Source: Saxidomus purpurata (lineage: Eukaryota > Mollusca > Bivalvia > Venerida > Veneridae). Taken from it: a stretch of DNA of 64,000 nucleotides. The notes beneath the pieces were generated by a model that was not told the DNA's origin, made no database searches, and saw nothing but the letters and a program-made list of their open reading frames with translations. Position 1 is the first letter of the stretch; every line of letters starts with the position of its first letter. The translations under genes were made by a program, and so were the position numbers. The DNA is taken from contig JAFMSR010000018.1 of the NCBI GenBank assembly GCA_022818135.1, positions 38,335,734 through 38,399,733 on the forward strand, in the 5' to 3' direction. Below, piece by piece: positions 33,531 through 45,774 of this stretch.

Positions 33531-34244
33531 AAATAATTATTGTTCCGGAGGCAAAATAAATGGTATCCGCTAAATTATAGATATTTGCATATATTCTTAT
33601 AACTGTTTTGGACCATTTTTAGGCCATGAATGTGTTTGAAAAAAAGACCCAGCACATGACCAAACGGCGTGAGGTCGTAGCTGCTGTACATGTTCTTATA
33701 ACCTCAACAGAACAATGTATGGATACCGCCGGAATAAAACATGGATACCGCTGGAATACAACAAACTGTATAGTCATTGCACGGTGTCGGCAGACTTTTT
33801 TTTTTTTTACAATCAAGTACAGTCTTTAACATAATTCTGTGATCGGCCTGATAGCAAAAAATAGCGACGCACAGTGGTAGAACAATAACTAGACATAATA
33901 TTTATAATCCAGCAATCTGTTTACGAAATGAGGTGTAAAGTGTATCCTTAATCAGACAGTGGTTTGGAGGCATGCCAGATATAGTAAAAACGTAATTTTA
34001 GTAATTGTGTTTATCGTCTAGTTGTAAAATCGTAAATAATGTAGTCTAGCACGTATTGCAGTAATCTACGATGAAAATTATACTCTAAAACCTAAAAGAA
34101 GCAAAGTGCTACACTATCTCAGGGTGGAAATTGATGCGTCTGGCTTATTGGAAATTTCTCGCTAAGGCTGGAAACCATTAACCAAATTCTGTACACAACC
34201 GCTACAGAACTGAATCCAGACCGCAAAAAAACGGTTATCGTTAA
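33531..34244. other. Spacer without recognised content
   Basis: I see no gene, RNA or repeat family apart from a T-run (about 33797-33810) and a local duplication ATGGATACCGC(C/T)GGAATA at about 33717-33755. Confidence 0.5.
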
Positions 34245-34515
34245 TTTTCACCACCTCCGTGGTAGAGTGGTTAGAGACGCTGACTTGAAATCACTGTAGT
34301 CTCTCAGATTGAGGGTCACAGGTTTGAGCCCTGTTACCGACCATGCCTCTTTATATGAGAAACTTGTCAATTGGACAGTACATCTAATGCCAAAATGTGC
34401 CCCAGACCACCCAGCCGTATTAGGTCATTAGTAATTACTGGCGGCTGTCACCCTCTCTCTTCATGATAACGGACTGGTTCCAGCATGTGCGCTGTCTCGA
34501 GAGCGATTAATAAAT
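34245..34515 (+). mobile_element. tRNA-Ser-derived SINE
   Basis: The A-box region GTGGTAGAGTGGTTAGAGA, the anticodon arm GACTTGAAATCAC (TGA, Ser) and the B box GGTTTGAGCCCTG are in tRNA order. An AGTCTCTCAGATTGAGGG long variable arm is typical of class II tRNAs. The body after CCGACCATG is not tRNA. The B box is mutated and the body has no 3' CCA-type end, so this is a SINE and not a functional tRNA gene. Confidence 0.75.
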
Positions 34516-36429
34516 GTTGACAGAATTATCATTTTCAATCGATCTAAAAGAAGTATCAGAAGTTATTCTTAGGAAGAAAGATGTAGACAGATACTTACTA
34601 TTCAGCTGTCAGTGATGTCAGAAGTAAGATATAAATAACGGTCTAAATCGCACATTTAGGCGGAAGTAAAAAGTAAACAAAATTATTTAGAATCAAGTCT
34701 GTCTAGTCTTGAAATTGAATAAAACATTGACTTTAACCTCCCCAGTCTGTCTGTGTATAGTCGGCATGCAGGTTCAGCCGGACAGACTTTCATATATATA
34801 ATAATCATCCTACTGTCTCATCGCATGCGTTAAAATGGCATGTGTACACTTTTATTTACGGTTGTACTGAAATTCAAAATATTAGCTCTTTATCTATCGA
34901 ATACAAACACGGTAATTGTATTAAACATCTTAAACGTAAATACTTCAATTCTAAAATTTCCTAAACTTGTTACTTAAGTCTTCTACAGCCAACGCCTTGA
35001 TATGTAAAAAAAAAAGTAACCGCGGCTTAATTAAGACGGATGTAATTAACATAAAGTGGCCATTTTGGGTACAGAAGTAAGGCTGCTAATAATTAGGTAG
35101 CCTTCTGCTTGAAGTGACTATACCAACACAGGTTTTACTACAAATGCTTTATTGCACGTGGTACCAGTCCTTTAAACTTTAGTTCAATAGAAACGGCACA
35201 CACCATTAGATGTATGCTTTTTTGAAAATCGAGTCAAAATAAAGAGAAAAATTTTTAAAAAATATTTTGAAGTTTTTCATTCAGCATCATGATTTTATTT
35301 TATACATGTATATATGAAATCTTCGCACCTGTCCGTCTAGTGAACTTAAGTAAACTTCCAGACTCTCTTCTCCTAAAAAACACATGTTTCATTCAATCAT
35401 TAGGAAACTACGCAACCTTGGAAACCATTTAAATACAGAATCGTGTAGTAAAACACATGATCAAACAGCAATTTAGTCGTTACAATTTTCGTTCAAATCT
35501 ATAAAACTATATCAGTAATATTCATCAATCGGTAAGAAGTCTCTACAGCTGAGATCCTCCACGAAAAAGTGGTCATAAAAAGTATCATTGTCTGAGAGGA
35601 AGTCTATTCTGGTCTTTTAAAGTGTAAACTCTTTTATAAATACGTGTGTTTTACGTTCTCTGACGCCGCTAGTGTCAGCTCTTTGACTGTGCACTTGGGA
35701 GGAAGGTTAAAGACATGTTAACTAAAGTAAGGTATTGCCATAATAAATAATTCGTACTTCATAAGAAGATCGTTTTACAGTCTCTATTTAAATAATCGCC
35801 TCGTATTTCAAAAGTCACAATCTTAGCCAGTCAAACAGTGTGTAGGTATTAATTTCATGAATATTATCACACTTAAAATTATTATGTCAACGCAACTTAG
35901 AGACAATTTTTAGGCTCGAATGAACGTGTTAAGTGTTTTATCATAACGATGATAGTGTACTGAAACTTAAAGTTCGGTTACGCAAAGAAAAGGGTGGGGT
36001 ATACTTTTAGATCGATTTAAATTGATATGAAAGTATGAAAGACACGCTGATTATGTTATAAACACGAGAACTGTATTATTGAACATTGAAATAGTATACG
36101 GCTTTGTCAACCTAATTCGAGCTGACATAATTAGGAATTTAAAAAGAAAAATCAGTTAAAAATAGACTTGACAATGAAAATCTAGACTGTATTGTGTACT
36201 TAATAATGCAACAGTACAATTTACTTATGAAATACTTAAAATATATTTGTCTGCCGACGTAATTTATTTGTGGCTGTTAAATTCAACAATTAAACCTATT
36301 ATAGTCAATATATTTTGAGTATAGGGCGTTTCCCAATATCATTTCGTTATTCATAATGTAAACTGTTATGAAACAAGCTCGCTGTTTTGTAATAAGGCCA
36401 AATATCACATATTTATCTTTATCCAGTTG
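34516..36429. other. Intergenic stretch without recognised content
   Basis: AT-rich sequence. I found no splice-bounded frame, RNA or clear repeat. Confidence 0.5.
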
Positions 36430-36790
36430 TTTTTTTTTGCCGAAAGTTTGTAACCTATCAACCGTCAATGAAATGAGAAGAAGAATGTATTACAAATTTT
36501 TATTTGAAAAATTTACTCTAAAATACTCTTCCGTGATTGATTAAGTCTTTCATGATCGATATAAAATCAATCATGAAAGACTGAAAGCGCAGAGTATTTT
36601 ATAGTAGTTAGTATAGTTTCAGTAATATGTCAACATAATATGTTGTAACCCTCCACCAACTTATGTTAATTATGAGTGTAGTGTAATTAAGCTTTCTCGA
36701 TCAGTGAATAGCGTTCAATATTTGTAGAAACATATTTGATAAAAAGATGACGTGTTTTCCTGATACACTCGCGGAAATGTTAATCTCAAG
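36430..36790 (+). repeat. rptA fragment with an internal inverted duplication
   Basis: It begins inside the family (GCCGAAAGTTTGTAACC). At 36520-36605 the segment AAAATACTC...AGTCTTTCATGAT is followed by its own reversed text (ATCATGAAAGACTGAAAGCG, AGAGTATTTTA). The order then resumes with ATGTTAATTATGAGTGTAG and TTTGATAAA. The copy stops before the tRNA-like module. Confidence 0.8.
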
Positions 36791-37074
36791 GAATGAGGTG
36801 TTAAGATGAGCTTTGATTGAGACAAATTTAGAGATTTCTCTTAAAGAAAAATAAACTTCAAGAAAAAAGAACCTCTCAATTTCAACAGACTTTTATAAGT
36901 CTAGGAATGAGGTAGGAAACATTCCCAAACAATGAGAGATGCATGTACAAACAAAAATACTATATTATACACTTACATGGACTTGTTAGGTATTTGGGAT
37001 GACGTAATATTCACCATATGGGCGGACTATTGACCGAGGCGTCAGAGTGATGTGCAACAATGTTAGTATCAGTA

Positions 37075-37170
37075 TGCATCGGAGTCATACTGGGGTATTG
37101 GCAAGTTCACCTGGGGAGAAAGCCCATGGTCGGCCTGGACTAAACGCAATTTAAATGAAGGAAGAAATGA
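37075..37170 (-). repeat. rptC fragment
   Basis: On the minus strand: CATTTAAATTGCGTTTAGTC, CAGGCCGACCATGGGC, then CCCAGTATGACTCCGATGCA. Confidence 0.65.
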
Positions 37171-37214
37171 TGGAGGTACGACTAATAATCAACGTTATGA
37201 CGTAATAGGAATAC

Positions 37215-37835
37215 AGTGAGTTCTCGGGCGCAGCCGTATTAAGTTCGCTTTTAACCGGAAGTTGGTAATCTTTCTACCGCCAATGACTGCATGAAATAGG
37301 CCAACAAAATACTCCTGCGTTTTCAGTCTTTCATGAATGGTGCGTTTAGTAGTTAATAATGTTGTTACCTCCAATTTAATGTTAATTTTTATCCTTTCTT
37401 GACCAATGCATAGCAGTCAATATTTCGAGTAAAATATTTGATAAGAAAGCCAAGGATTAAGCTTGTTTCCTGATGCACATGTCACGTTACGGACATGATA
37501 TTAAATTGGCAGACAATTCTTAAGCGGCCGGTTAGCACGGTCGGGAGAGCATTCGCATTGTAAGCGAAGGGTACTAGGTTCGCGTCAATGTCATGGTGCA
37601 CATTTTCCCTTCCTATAATATTTTACTGCATAAAGATAAAACTTGACAGGAATTTTACTATGAAATCTAGCTTCACATCTCTTTCACAATCTCAAAATCG
37701 CGCCGACAATCTTTTTGAAATTTAGTATTTGTTTTTAATTTCTTCCTGGAATTTTTACTTTGAAATTTAGCTACCCATCCTTTTCATAAACTCAAAATTG
37801 GGTTGACCATCTTGTTTAGAGATGTCTCTTGTTAT
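37215..37835 (+). repeat. rptA composite repeat, near full-length copy
   Basis: Starts GGGCGCAGCCGTATTAAGTT. The tRNA-Thr-like module at about 37524-37595 reads GGCCGGTTAGCACGGTCGGG, then CATTGTAAGCGAAGG and GGTTCGCGTCAATG. The tail repeats the CATCCTTTTCATAAACTC wording twice (about 37670 and 37770). Confidence 0.9.
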
Positions 37836-38089
37836 ATAGATTGAAGTAAATTATTATGGAACATCCTATCTAAATTGAAGAAGATTTATCATTGCATGTG
37901 CATAACCTGATTCAACGTAATGCGTTTTTATCAAACTTCTTATCATTACCCATCGCTTTCACTGTGTGGTCCTTCGGCAGATATGCAAAAGACATTGTAT
38001 CTCTAGTCTTCCGAATATGTTGGGATGTAAATAATTACCATTAAAATGGCTGCCACACCTGCATCTTTCTTTCTGTCATTTTAAATTGC

Positions 38090-38480
38090 AGTTTTTTATT
38101 ACATGTAATATTATGCTTTGTCGTATGTCATCAAATGATTTCTACCTGACAGGTTATGCTTTCTTTTAGCCAACAAACTGGTTATTGCTTATTTAAAGTG
38201 CTTCATTTCACATCTGAAGTTCTTCTTTCTTAACTGTACATAAAATGGTATTTAGCAAATGGATCAGCTTGTATGTATTCTCGCTGCTAACCCTTATTTC
38301 ATGATTACAACAGGAGACACTGTTTATAGGCAGTCTCCGTAATCTAGCCATACCATGTATCAATAGATACATTCCTATAGAAAGCCTACACGTCTTAGTA
38401 TCTGATTTTTTGTTTGCAATTGTGCTTATTAGGTCCACCATCCTCTAAAGAGGCTATAATCGGTACGAACCGTTTAGTAG
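38090..38480 (+). repeat. rptB dispersed repeat, longest copy
   Basis: TGCTTTGTCGTATGTCATCA, CACATCTGAAGTTCTTCTTT, GCTGCTAACCCTTATTTCAT, AGAAAGCCTACACGTCTTAG, then TTATTAGGTCCACCATCCTC. The first four blocks recur at 51240-51510 and the last at 14350 and 40440 (minus). It abuts the rptA copy that follows. Confidence 0.7.
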
Positions 38481-38502
38481 AGATTGTGTCTTATTCTTAT
38501 AA

Positions 38503-39070
38503 ACATGAGTATCTCCGCGCAGCCTTTGATCCGAAGTTGGTATTCTTTCAACCACAAATGAAATTGCAAGTAGAATGTAACTGTTTTGGATTGAGAAGGT
38601 ACTATGTAAGGCACCTTTTAACTGGATTATACGACGCGAAAAAGGTCAATTATACATTTGCGTTTTCAGTCTTCCGTGAAGGGTTTTATAAGTTTAGTAC
38701 GTAAATAGTTCATAACATGATACAAATGTATTGTTGTTACCTCCTAACCAATGTTAATTATGACTATAGAGTAATTTTACTCTCTCTTGGCCAGTTAAAA
38801 TAACGGTTAATATTTCGAGTAAAATATTTGATAAGAAAAACAAGAATTAAGTTTGTTTTCCTGATGCACATTTCGCGGAACGGATTTAATCACACTATGG
38901 GAGGAAATTTGTAATAGACCCATTAGCTCAGTTGGTAGACCATTTGCCCTGTAAGCGAAAGGGACCTGGTTCGCGTCCCTCCAGGTTCCCACCCTGTGAC
39001 ATTTTACTTTGACAGGATTTTTTACTATGAAATTTAGTTACACATCTCTTTCACATACTCAAAATTGTAA
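38503..39070 (+). repeat. rptA composite repeat copy
   Basis: CGCGCAGCCTTTGATCCGAAG start. The tRNA-Thr-like module at about 38915-38990 has CCATTAGCTCAGTTGGTAGA, CCCTGTAAGCGAAAGGGACC and GGTTCGCGTCCCTCC. This module is the best-preserved of the set, yet the acceptor stem does not pair and it is embedded in repeat, so I do not call a tRNA gene. Confidence 0.9.
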
Positions 39071-40170
39071 AAATGTAGTCCTTGTTTTTAATATAACTGC
39101 ATAGGTAATTGTAAAATAAGTGAGCCCCGGGATGGGACCAATGTCAACCCAAGGTGCATGATCCAAACAAACTTGATAGAGGACCGCTAAAAAATGCCAC
39201 ATATCAGTATCTATTTTACTGTCCATGTGGGTTTTGGCAGAAATGTGTGTTTTGTTTTTGTACATAACTCTTTGTAAAACAAGTGACCCCTGGTATATGG
39301 TTAAATATTGACCCTACAGGTATGATCTTTGTAGAAGTCTGAGTGTAGTCCACTGGGCAATTCCACGTACGAAATATCTAATTTATATGCTCTGTGGGTT
39401 TTGACATGATTTTAAACAGTGTTTCCTATATAAGTCATGTGAATTAAGTAACTCCCCAGACTGAGCTAATATCTATCATAGGGACATATTTTAAATGATC
39501 TTGGTAGAGGTCTGGTGGACCATGCTATTCAAAAAAATCTAAATCTTAAAATTGCGATTATAGACACAAAGAGGTCCGCTAAACACACACCAAGTTGATG
39601 TATCAGCTGACGAAGAGGATACAGCAAAAATCTAAATCTAAGAATTGCGGATATAGACACAAAGAGGTCCGCTAAACACACACCAAGTTTGTTGTATCAG
39701 CTGACGAAGAGGATACACAAACCACCGAATTGCGCAAGGGTCCGCTTACACTTGATTATCAGACTGGCGAAGAGGATACAGCACAAATCTAAATCTAAGA
39801 ATTGCTGTTATAAACACAAAGAGGTCCGCTAACACACACCAAGTTGATGGATCAGCTGACGAAGAGAATTAAAAAAAATTCTTTCAACGTAAGTCAATGC
39901 ATGAAGAAGTGACCCCGATCAGGGTCATTTTTGACCTTAAGGGTATAATATAAAGAATCTTGGCAGCGTTATACTGAAATACGTAAGGCCTTGCAGTTTT
40001 GTAAAAGAAGAATTTTTTCCTTACGGTTGCCATGACAACACAAATTTTGCATGATATGGAAGTTTTGAATGGAACCTTCAAAAATATTCCTGTGCAGTTT
40101 TGTTGAAATTGGTCGGGGAGGTCATTTGAATCAACATTTGTTGACCACGACGGCCGACGACAACATGGGT
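39071..40170 (+). repeat. Long-period mollusc repeat (rptD) with a 90-bp tandem block
   Basis: Diverged units (AAGTGACCCC, TTTTGACC, ATCTTGG(T/C)AGAGG) run through the block. Inside, 39536-39870 is a tandem array of about four 90-bp units (AAATCTAAATCTAAGAATTG, CACAAAGAGGTCCGCTAAAC, CAGCTGACGAAGAGGATACA), the third strongly diverged. The end at about 40140 is TTGACCACGACGGCCGACGA. Confidence 0.75.
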
Positions 40171-40394
40171 GGCTACTGAAAACTCACCGTTACATTTCTT
40201 GTGACTAGTAACTCTTTCATAACAACTACATGTAGAGGCCAAGGGATTTGTACAAGGAACGAAGGCTTTTCACAGCTGCGTGATATAGCTAGATTTACGG
40301 AAACTGCTAAATATTCATCTAAGCAGCGCCTCCTGGTGTAATAATGAAACTTTATATAATGTTTGCTTCGTTGAGCTTTCTGCTTGACGGGTCG

Positions 40395-40545
40395 TACCGC
40401 TTTAAGCATCGAACGAGGATGGTGGACCCAAAAAGCACATAAACAAACGAACAAAGCTTTCTGCTTGTTGACATATCTGAATGTAAAAGGTACGCACAAG
40501 ACATTGCGAAATAAGGGTTAGCAGAAAGGAGTAAACAATAAAACA
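40395..40545 (-). repeat. rptB dispersed repeat, minus-strand copy
   Basis: On the minus strand: CTAACCCTTATTTCGCAATG, CTTGTG..., GTTTGTTTATGTGC, GGGTCCACCATCCTCG and CGGTACGACCCG. The minus-strand open frames here are by-products. Confidence 0.7.
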
Positions 40546-40611
40546 TAATTATTAGGTTCTATATGCTAAATTAAGTCAATATCCGCTAATCTTCATCTAA
40601 AACTATACATA

Positions 40612-41876
40612 CGAGGATTGTTCAGATATGAATGCATGTAGAACTTTATCTCGCTCAATGATGCGAAAATCAGGAGGAAAGTAAGATTATTGGGTAGATA
40701 AACAAGTTAGCTTTACATTGATAACAAACCCATTAAAATCCTTTCACTTTAGCTGTGTCTATCGCTCGCTAAACATTACCTACTTGTGTATACTAATACA
40801 AAAACGGTTGGAAGGCCAGCGTACGCCGTTGAAATACGGTCCTATATTAAGAATCGTTGTATTCTTGGCATAGGGTGTAAAGACATTTTTGATGAAATAT
40901 GTTCTGTTTATTGGCATAATGAAATGTCTTTTTCGACAGTTATTCGTTGGTTTAAGAAATTCAAATGTGGGTTAGTTTCAGCAGATGCACCAAATGGCCG
41001 TCGGCTGAAAACAGTAACGTCTACCAAGATGGTTGCTAGAGTGAAAGAAATAGTTGCTACTGATGCAAGATACATTGCTAGGCAAATAGCTAGTATGGTT
41101 GGCATTTCATTAGGAACAGCTCATGCAATTCTGAAACGTAATTTGAAAATGAGAAAGATCTTGCTAGATGAATTCCCCATCTGTTGAGAGATGAGCAGAA
41201 AAAGGCACGCGTGCAATGCGCGAAAATTTTGCTTAAACAGTTTCCAAATTACAGTGCACGGTCTTTCGCAAATGTCGTCACTGGTAACGAGACATGGGTT
41301 CACTTTTTTGAGCCCAAATGAAAGATTCAGAACAAAATATGGGCAACAAAGTCTGGCAAAAGACCATGCATTGCAAAGCGTACCATGAATGTCAAGAAGG
41401 TAATGTATGCCATATTCTTTACAAATCAGGGTCCTGCCATTCAGGTTGCTGTACCTAAAGGCAAATCCGTAAATGCGAAGTTTAACAAGACTAAAGTTCT
41501 TCGAAAACTGAAGAAATATTTTCAAAAATCGAAGACCTGCAACTGGTTTGGCCAATGTCAGATTGCTACATGACAATGCGTCATCGAACAAGGCGTCTAT
41601 GTTACAAGACTTTCTGAAGCAGGAAAAGGTTGTTGTGCTCCCTCACCCTCTGTATTCGCCTGACCTTGCCCCGTGTGACTTCTTTTTGTTCCCAAGGCTC
41701 ATAAATACCTTTCTGATCGAAAATTTGTCCAGCGCAAACACCTGGGTTCTGCAATATTCCACTGTCTTCATAGCATACCTAGAAAAGACTATGAAAATGC
41801 CTTCGAGGATTTCATTGAAATCTATCAAGGATACATTTGTATGTGCTTAGATGCATTCAGATTTGACCTTTCCTCG
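40612..41876 (+). mobile_element. Complete mariner element, 1265 bp, TA target duplication
   Basis: The left end CGAGGATTGTTCAGATATGA (continuing ATGCATGTA) and the right end (reverse complement CGAGGAAAGGTCAAATCTGA, then ATGCATCTA) are diverged terminal inverted repeats of about 30 bp. TA flanks both sides (40610-40611, 41877-41878). The length is that of a full mariner. Confidence 0.93.
40786..41850 (+). pseudogene. Mariner-family transposase, inactivated
   Basis: The N-terminal half (about 40810-41160) shows the paired helix-turn-helix region, with FSTVIRWFKKFKCG and an HTH ending GISLGTAHAILKRNL. The catalytic half (about 41180-41750) shows TGNETWVHFFEP, LLHDNASSNKA and HPLYSPDLAPCDFFLFPRL. 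The second and third Asp are 34 residues apart, so this is the DD34D type. Damage: the first catalytic Asp is Asn (TGNETW), there is a TGA in frame at about 41320 (FFEPK-stop-KIQNK), and frameshifts near 41160, 41540 and 41715. The copy cannot make an active enzyme. Confidence 0.9.
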
Positions 41877-42059
41877 TATGGTTCAAACACTGCTTTAGCT
41901 TAAAAACAGGATATTAGCATCGTAGGTCAAGATCTCGGTCAGTCAGTGCCGAAGTTGAAATCTACATGCAAAGCTGTATACATTGGACCATTGCTGTAGC
42001 ATGAAGAAGATTTCAAGTTTTCCATGTACCCATTTTGTGTTTTGACAAATCATTTTATT

Positions 42060-42260
42060 TTAGGAAATATGGCGTTAAAGGGTCACTTAAAGTACATTTT
42101 CTGTAAAATTGTTTCGGAATCTTACATGTGAATTCCGACAAGAAGTTTGTTAAGTTTTTCGGGGTTGCCATGGCAACCAGTGTTTTGCATGGATTAAACT
42201 AAAAATTGATTTTTGAAGGAATATGTAATTCCCAAACGAAGTGCTCAGGTGAGCTTTAAG
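42060..42260 (+). repeat. rptD fragment
   Basis: GGGGTTGCCATGGCAACCAG at about 42161 with flanking GGAATTACATATTCC-type wording. It matches text near 3483 and 40025. It lies just beyond the mariner. Confidence 0.5.
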
Positions 42261-44023
42261 GGTACGCGAATGGTAATTTGGAAAAATGAAATCAAACAAT
42301 TTCCATCAAACCCGTTGAAAAACCTTCAACTTGTACAGTGTAGATGCAGCTCCTGTTGCAACCTTGACTGAACGTTAAGATCAAGATTAGAAGTAGAAAT
42401 CTCAAAGACATTTTACTTTTACAATTATCTTCATATCCTGCATCATCTAACGTTTGCGGTAGAATTTTGACTTTTTAAAAATGTTCTCCATGTTGTAATT
42501 CATCCTTAGGTAATTGATAAGAAGATACGAGAATTAAAGTTAGTAAGTACACACAGAGGGCATAAAGGTAGGTCTTTTTTATATCTTACACAGACCATGT
42601 TTACAAGTCGGTTTCAGATAAGAAAAATCAAATGTACTTCAAGATGTAGATAAGATGTTGCAAAATGTGTTGATAATTAAATTCTCACATCACGAAATCA
42701 ATTGTATCTTTCGACATGACTCAAAATTCTTAACCCTTAACATTTGTGCAGTGTTTTATCCATAGTTAAGATAGCTTCTTGTGTTAATCAGCAAATAATT
42801 TCTGAGAAGGTTCAATGCTGGAATATATGTACTTATCCATGTCATTGAAGTCAGTTAGTGTGCCGTTTGTTGTTTAGAGTACAGTTGTACTAATTACAAA
42901 ATATTCATGATGCACTTTTAGGATTGTTTTATGTGTGTCATCTACTATCATAGTTTTCTCTGCTAACAACCACATTAATCAAACTTGGAACAGACATAAG
43001 GCCAAGGTTATGACCCATGACGTCTCGAAAAAGATGTCATATTTAAACCAGAATATTAGCACATTCATTCTTCTTGCTCACTAATAATTATCATTTTTAG
43101 GCAGAATATATGCTGATAGATTATATTTCAAATTGAACAGATAGGCCTTGAGTTTATTAAAATGCTTCATTTCTCACGCGCCTTGGTTTCTGCAATAACC
43201 CTGGTCATTTATAAACAGTAATCTACAAAATCTTGCGCGTGCATACACGCATGTGCGTGTGTGTCTATCTTTGATAGGTCAGAGTTATGGGTCATTGATT
43301 CATTACAATTGCTTTATTTATCTGTGTTTACTTTGAATACCATACACAGTTCTTGATAATACTTGAAACATCTTAAAAAGTTTTTTACTTTTTTAGTATA
43401 TCAAACCTCAGTACGAAAAATGTAATCGCAACAATACCCATCTCTACGCTACGAGGGCTAGTGTATTTTTTCTCGGACATCTGCAACGTAAACAATTAAA
43501 CGATCGTACGCGCTTATCTCTAAGAACTCAGTACTTTTTCATTTGTAATTAGAAAATTGAACAATTCAACATGCATATCTAATTTCATAGAAGGGAGGGT
43601 TGTTGGCGGCTACCTTTGTACAGGTATCGGGGAGTCATGATTATTCATGCAGGCTGCGTGTTATCAGATTCACTTTGAAACTTCCAATAACAGGAAGTGA
43701 GCTATCAACAATAATAAAGTGTTGATTTGCCCGTAAATCTTGTCTGATGCCGAGAAAATGTGAGTTCTTCAGATTCATTATGATGCAATTATAATCAAGA
43801 CAGAGAATGAATGTGTACGACATAACATTGTTGTAAAACAAATACTTTTTCGAGTGTATCGAATCTCGGGATTGGTCGCACGTCCGGTGCAAGAAAATAA
43901 ACAAGTTGCCTTTTGAAATTATGTTTTGAACAAAAGTACGACAGTCAAAATGACGAATGAAAAATGTAACACAAGAATAAGGATGGATAAATTTTGGTAC
44001 GTGCATCATCCGCTCTTGATCTG
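42261..44023. other. Intergenic stretch without recognised content
   Basis: A 139-codon minus-strand frame (43641-44060) is present, but its first part is translated microsatellite and the rest has no domain or splice context. One open frame of this size is expected by chance in so much AT-rich DNA. Confidence 0.45.
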
Positions 44024-44090
44024 TGTACGTGTGCATGCGTGTGTGTGTACGTGCATGCATGCGTGTGTGTGTGTCTCTCTCTCTTTCTCC
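44024..44090. repeat. Mixed (GT)n / (CT)n microsatellite
   Basis: GTGTACGTGTGCATGCGTGT, GTGTACGTGCATGCATGCGT, then GTGTGTGTGTCTCTCTCTC. Alternating purine-pyrimidine steps favour Z-DNA. Confidence 0.9.
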
Positions 44091-44624
44091 TAATGTCTTA
44101 ATGCAGTATTGAAAGACAGAGGTGCATAGCGATAATATTATGTGGTAATCTTTCGTGAAGCATACAAATCATAGACAGGGTTTATACCATTCACAGAAAG
44201 CCATGTAAGAAATCGTGTTAAATAATTTTTTTCGGGCAACCTGAAATATCAGTTTCCTTTCATTCACTAGGAAATTGCATCTGCTTCCGCATATCTGTAG
44301 ATACGAAAGCTTATGTAAAATTAAAGCGGTTCATGCTTGGTTAAACTGTGCCAGACCTAGCAGTTAAATTAAGAAAAAATACACATCTTAATTTCCGAGA
44401 GAGTGATAATATACGAGTTGTATGAAATTAACTGGAAAGTAAAAACAATTTTATGAAGTCCTTGACTCATAATTTTTGCCAATTACTATCGACATCTGCG
44501 AACATCTCATCAGATGTAAAACTATTTTATGCGTGCACCATAATTTCGAGCTAGACGTGATGGATCAACTAGCATTATTGAACAATGCCCTTCGAAAACC
44601 CAGATATTAATTGCAGTGCGAAAA

Positions 44625-44700
44625 CAAGAGGGCCAACATAGTCCTATACAGCTCACATCTACATAGAACATATGCAAGACAGATCAGAATATAAAAAAAC
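44625..44700 (+). repeat. Fragment of the AACAAGAGGGCCAA mollusc repeat
   Basis: AACAAGAGGGCCAACATAGT, CCTATACAGCTCAC matches the start of the element at 17293. Confidence 0.7.
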
Positions 44701-45014
44701 AGGCCATTTGGCATGGCCTGTAGACAGCTCACAAGGTTTACCTTTCATTTGATGCCGGTACGTAGATAAGATTTAACAATATTTTATCAAATCAATTGCA
44801 TTTACATGTAATAACATAATCAATTCAACCTATAGACCCGGCTTTCGTCGACCTTATGGTTAAATTCAAATTATTATAGTTTCGTGACATAGATTTTAAT
44901 CAAATGCACCTTAGTTTCAGACTCGACATACTCTCGAGACAAACATTTTGCGCAATTTCACATTAATGCTTAAAAAGGCCTTATTTCATTATAGTACTAC
45001 AGTTGTATATTTTT

Positions 45015-45600
45015 TCGACGCAGCCGTATTAACTAGCTCTTAGCCAGAAGTTGGTAACCTTTAAACCGCCAATGAAATGACAAGTAGAATGTAAAATATT
45101 GTTTGATTGGAAAACGTTCTCTGTAATCAAGGGACGAAAGGTCAATAAAATACACTTGCGTTTTCAGTATTTCATGAATGATTTTATAATTGTAGTACGT
45201 AAATAGTTCATATCTATCAACATATTAACTATGTGGTTACCCCCAAACTAATGTTAATTATGAGTGTAGAGTAATTAAACCTTCTCGACAAGTGAATATG
45301 GTAAGTATTTGGAGTAACATATTCGATAAGAAACAGAAGGATAAAATTTGTGTTTTCCTGGTGCACATGGTACGGTACGGACTTAATCACAATTTTGGAG
45401 TCGTTAGCTCAATGGGGAAGGCATTTACTATGAGAGCAAAGGGTCCAAAGTTCGCATCGCGGTCATGGTGAACGCCTTTTTTCATCCTCCGCATTTGGCG
45501 CCTTCTTACTGAATAAAGGAACTTTTACTATGCATTTTAGTTACCCATCTATTACATACATTGTTTTTGTCTTTTTCAAAGATAGTTCTTGTTCTATTAG
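45015..45600 (+). repeat. rptA composite repeat copy
   Basis: TTTTTCGACGCAGCCGTATT start. The tRNA-like module at about 45402-45465 (GTTAGCTCAATGGGGAAGGC, GAGCAAAGGGTCC, AGTTCGCATCGCGG) is decayed. The tail ends in TTTTCAAAGATAGTTC. Confidence 0.9.
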
Positions 45601-45774
45601 TAGATTCATGAAGCTGCGTAAGTTAAATAAAGTAAGCATGAAACTTTAACAGATTAGCAGCAGTACCTTAAAACTACAATGTATGCCCTGTATCATACGA
45701 AATGTATGCATACATTATATCTGTATCCTAATTTTTAGCCTCTTATCTACATCGTAAATTGTAGAACTTGTTTT

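Noticed and set aside
34248..34330. tRNA-Ser gene
   Set aside because: Same head occurs in a second, truncated copy followed by SINE body; B box mutated.
38915..38990. tRNA-Thr gene
   Set aside because: Anticodon and B-box parts look good, but the acceptor stem does not pair and the same block is embedded in every rptA copy.
41121..41591. 156-codon minus-strand protein
   Set aside because: Lies antisense to the mariner transposase and is a shadow of it.
43641..44060. 139-codon minus-strand protein
   Set aside because: N-terminal part is translated (GT)n microsatellite; no domain, no splice context; length compatible with chance.
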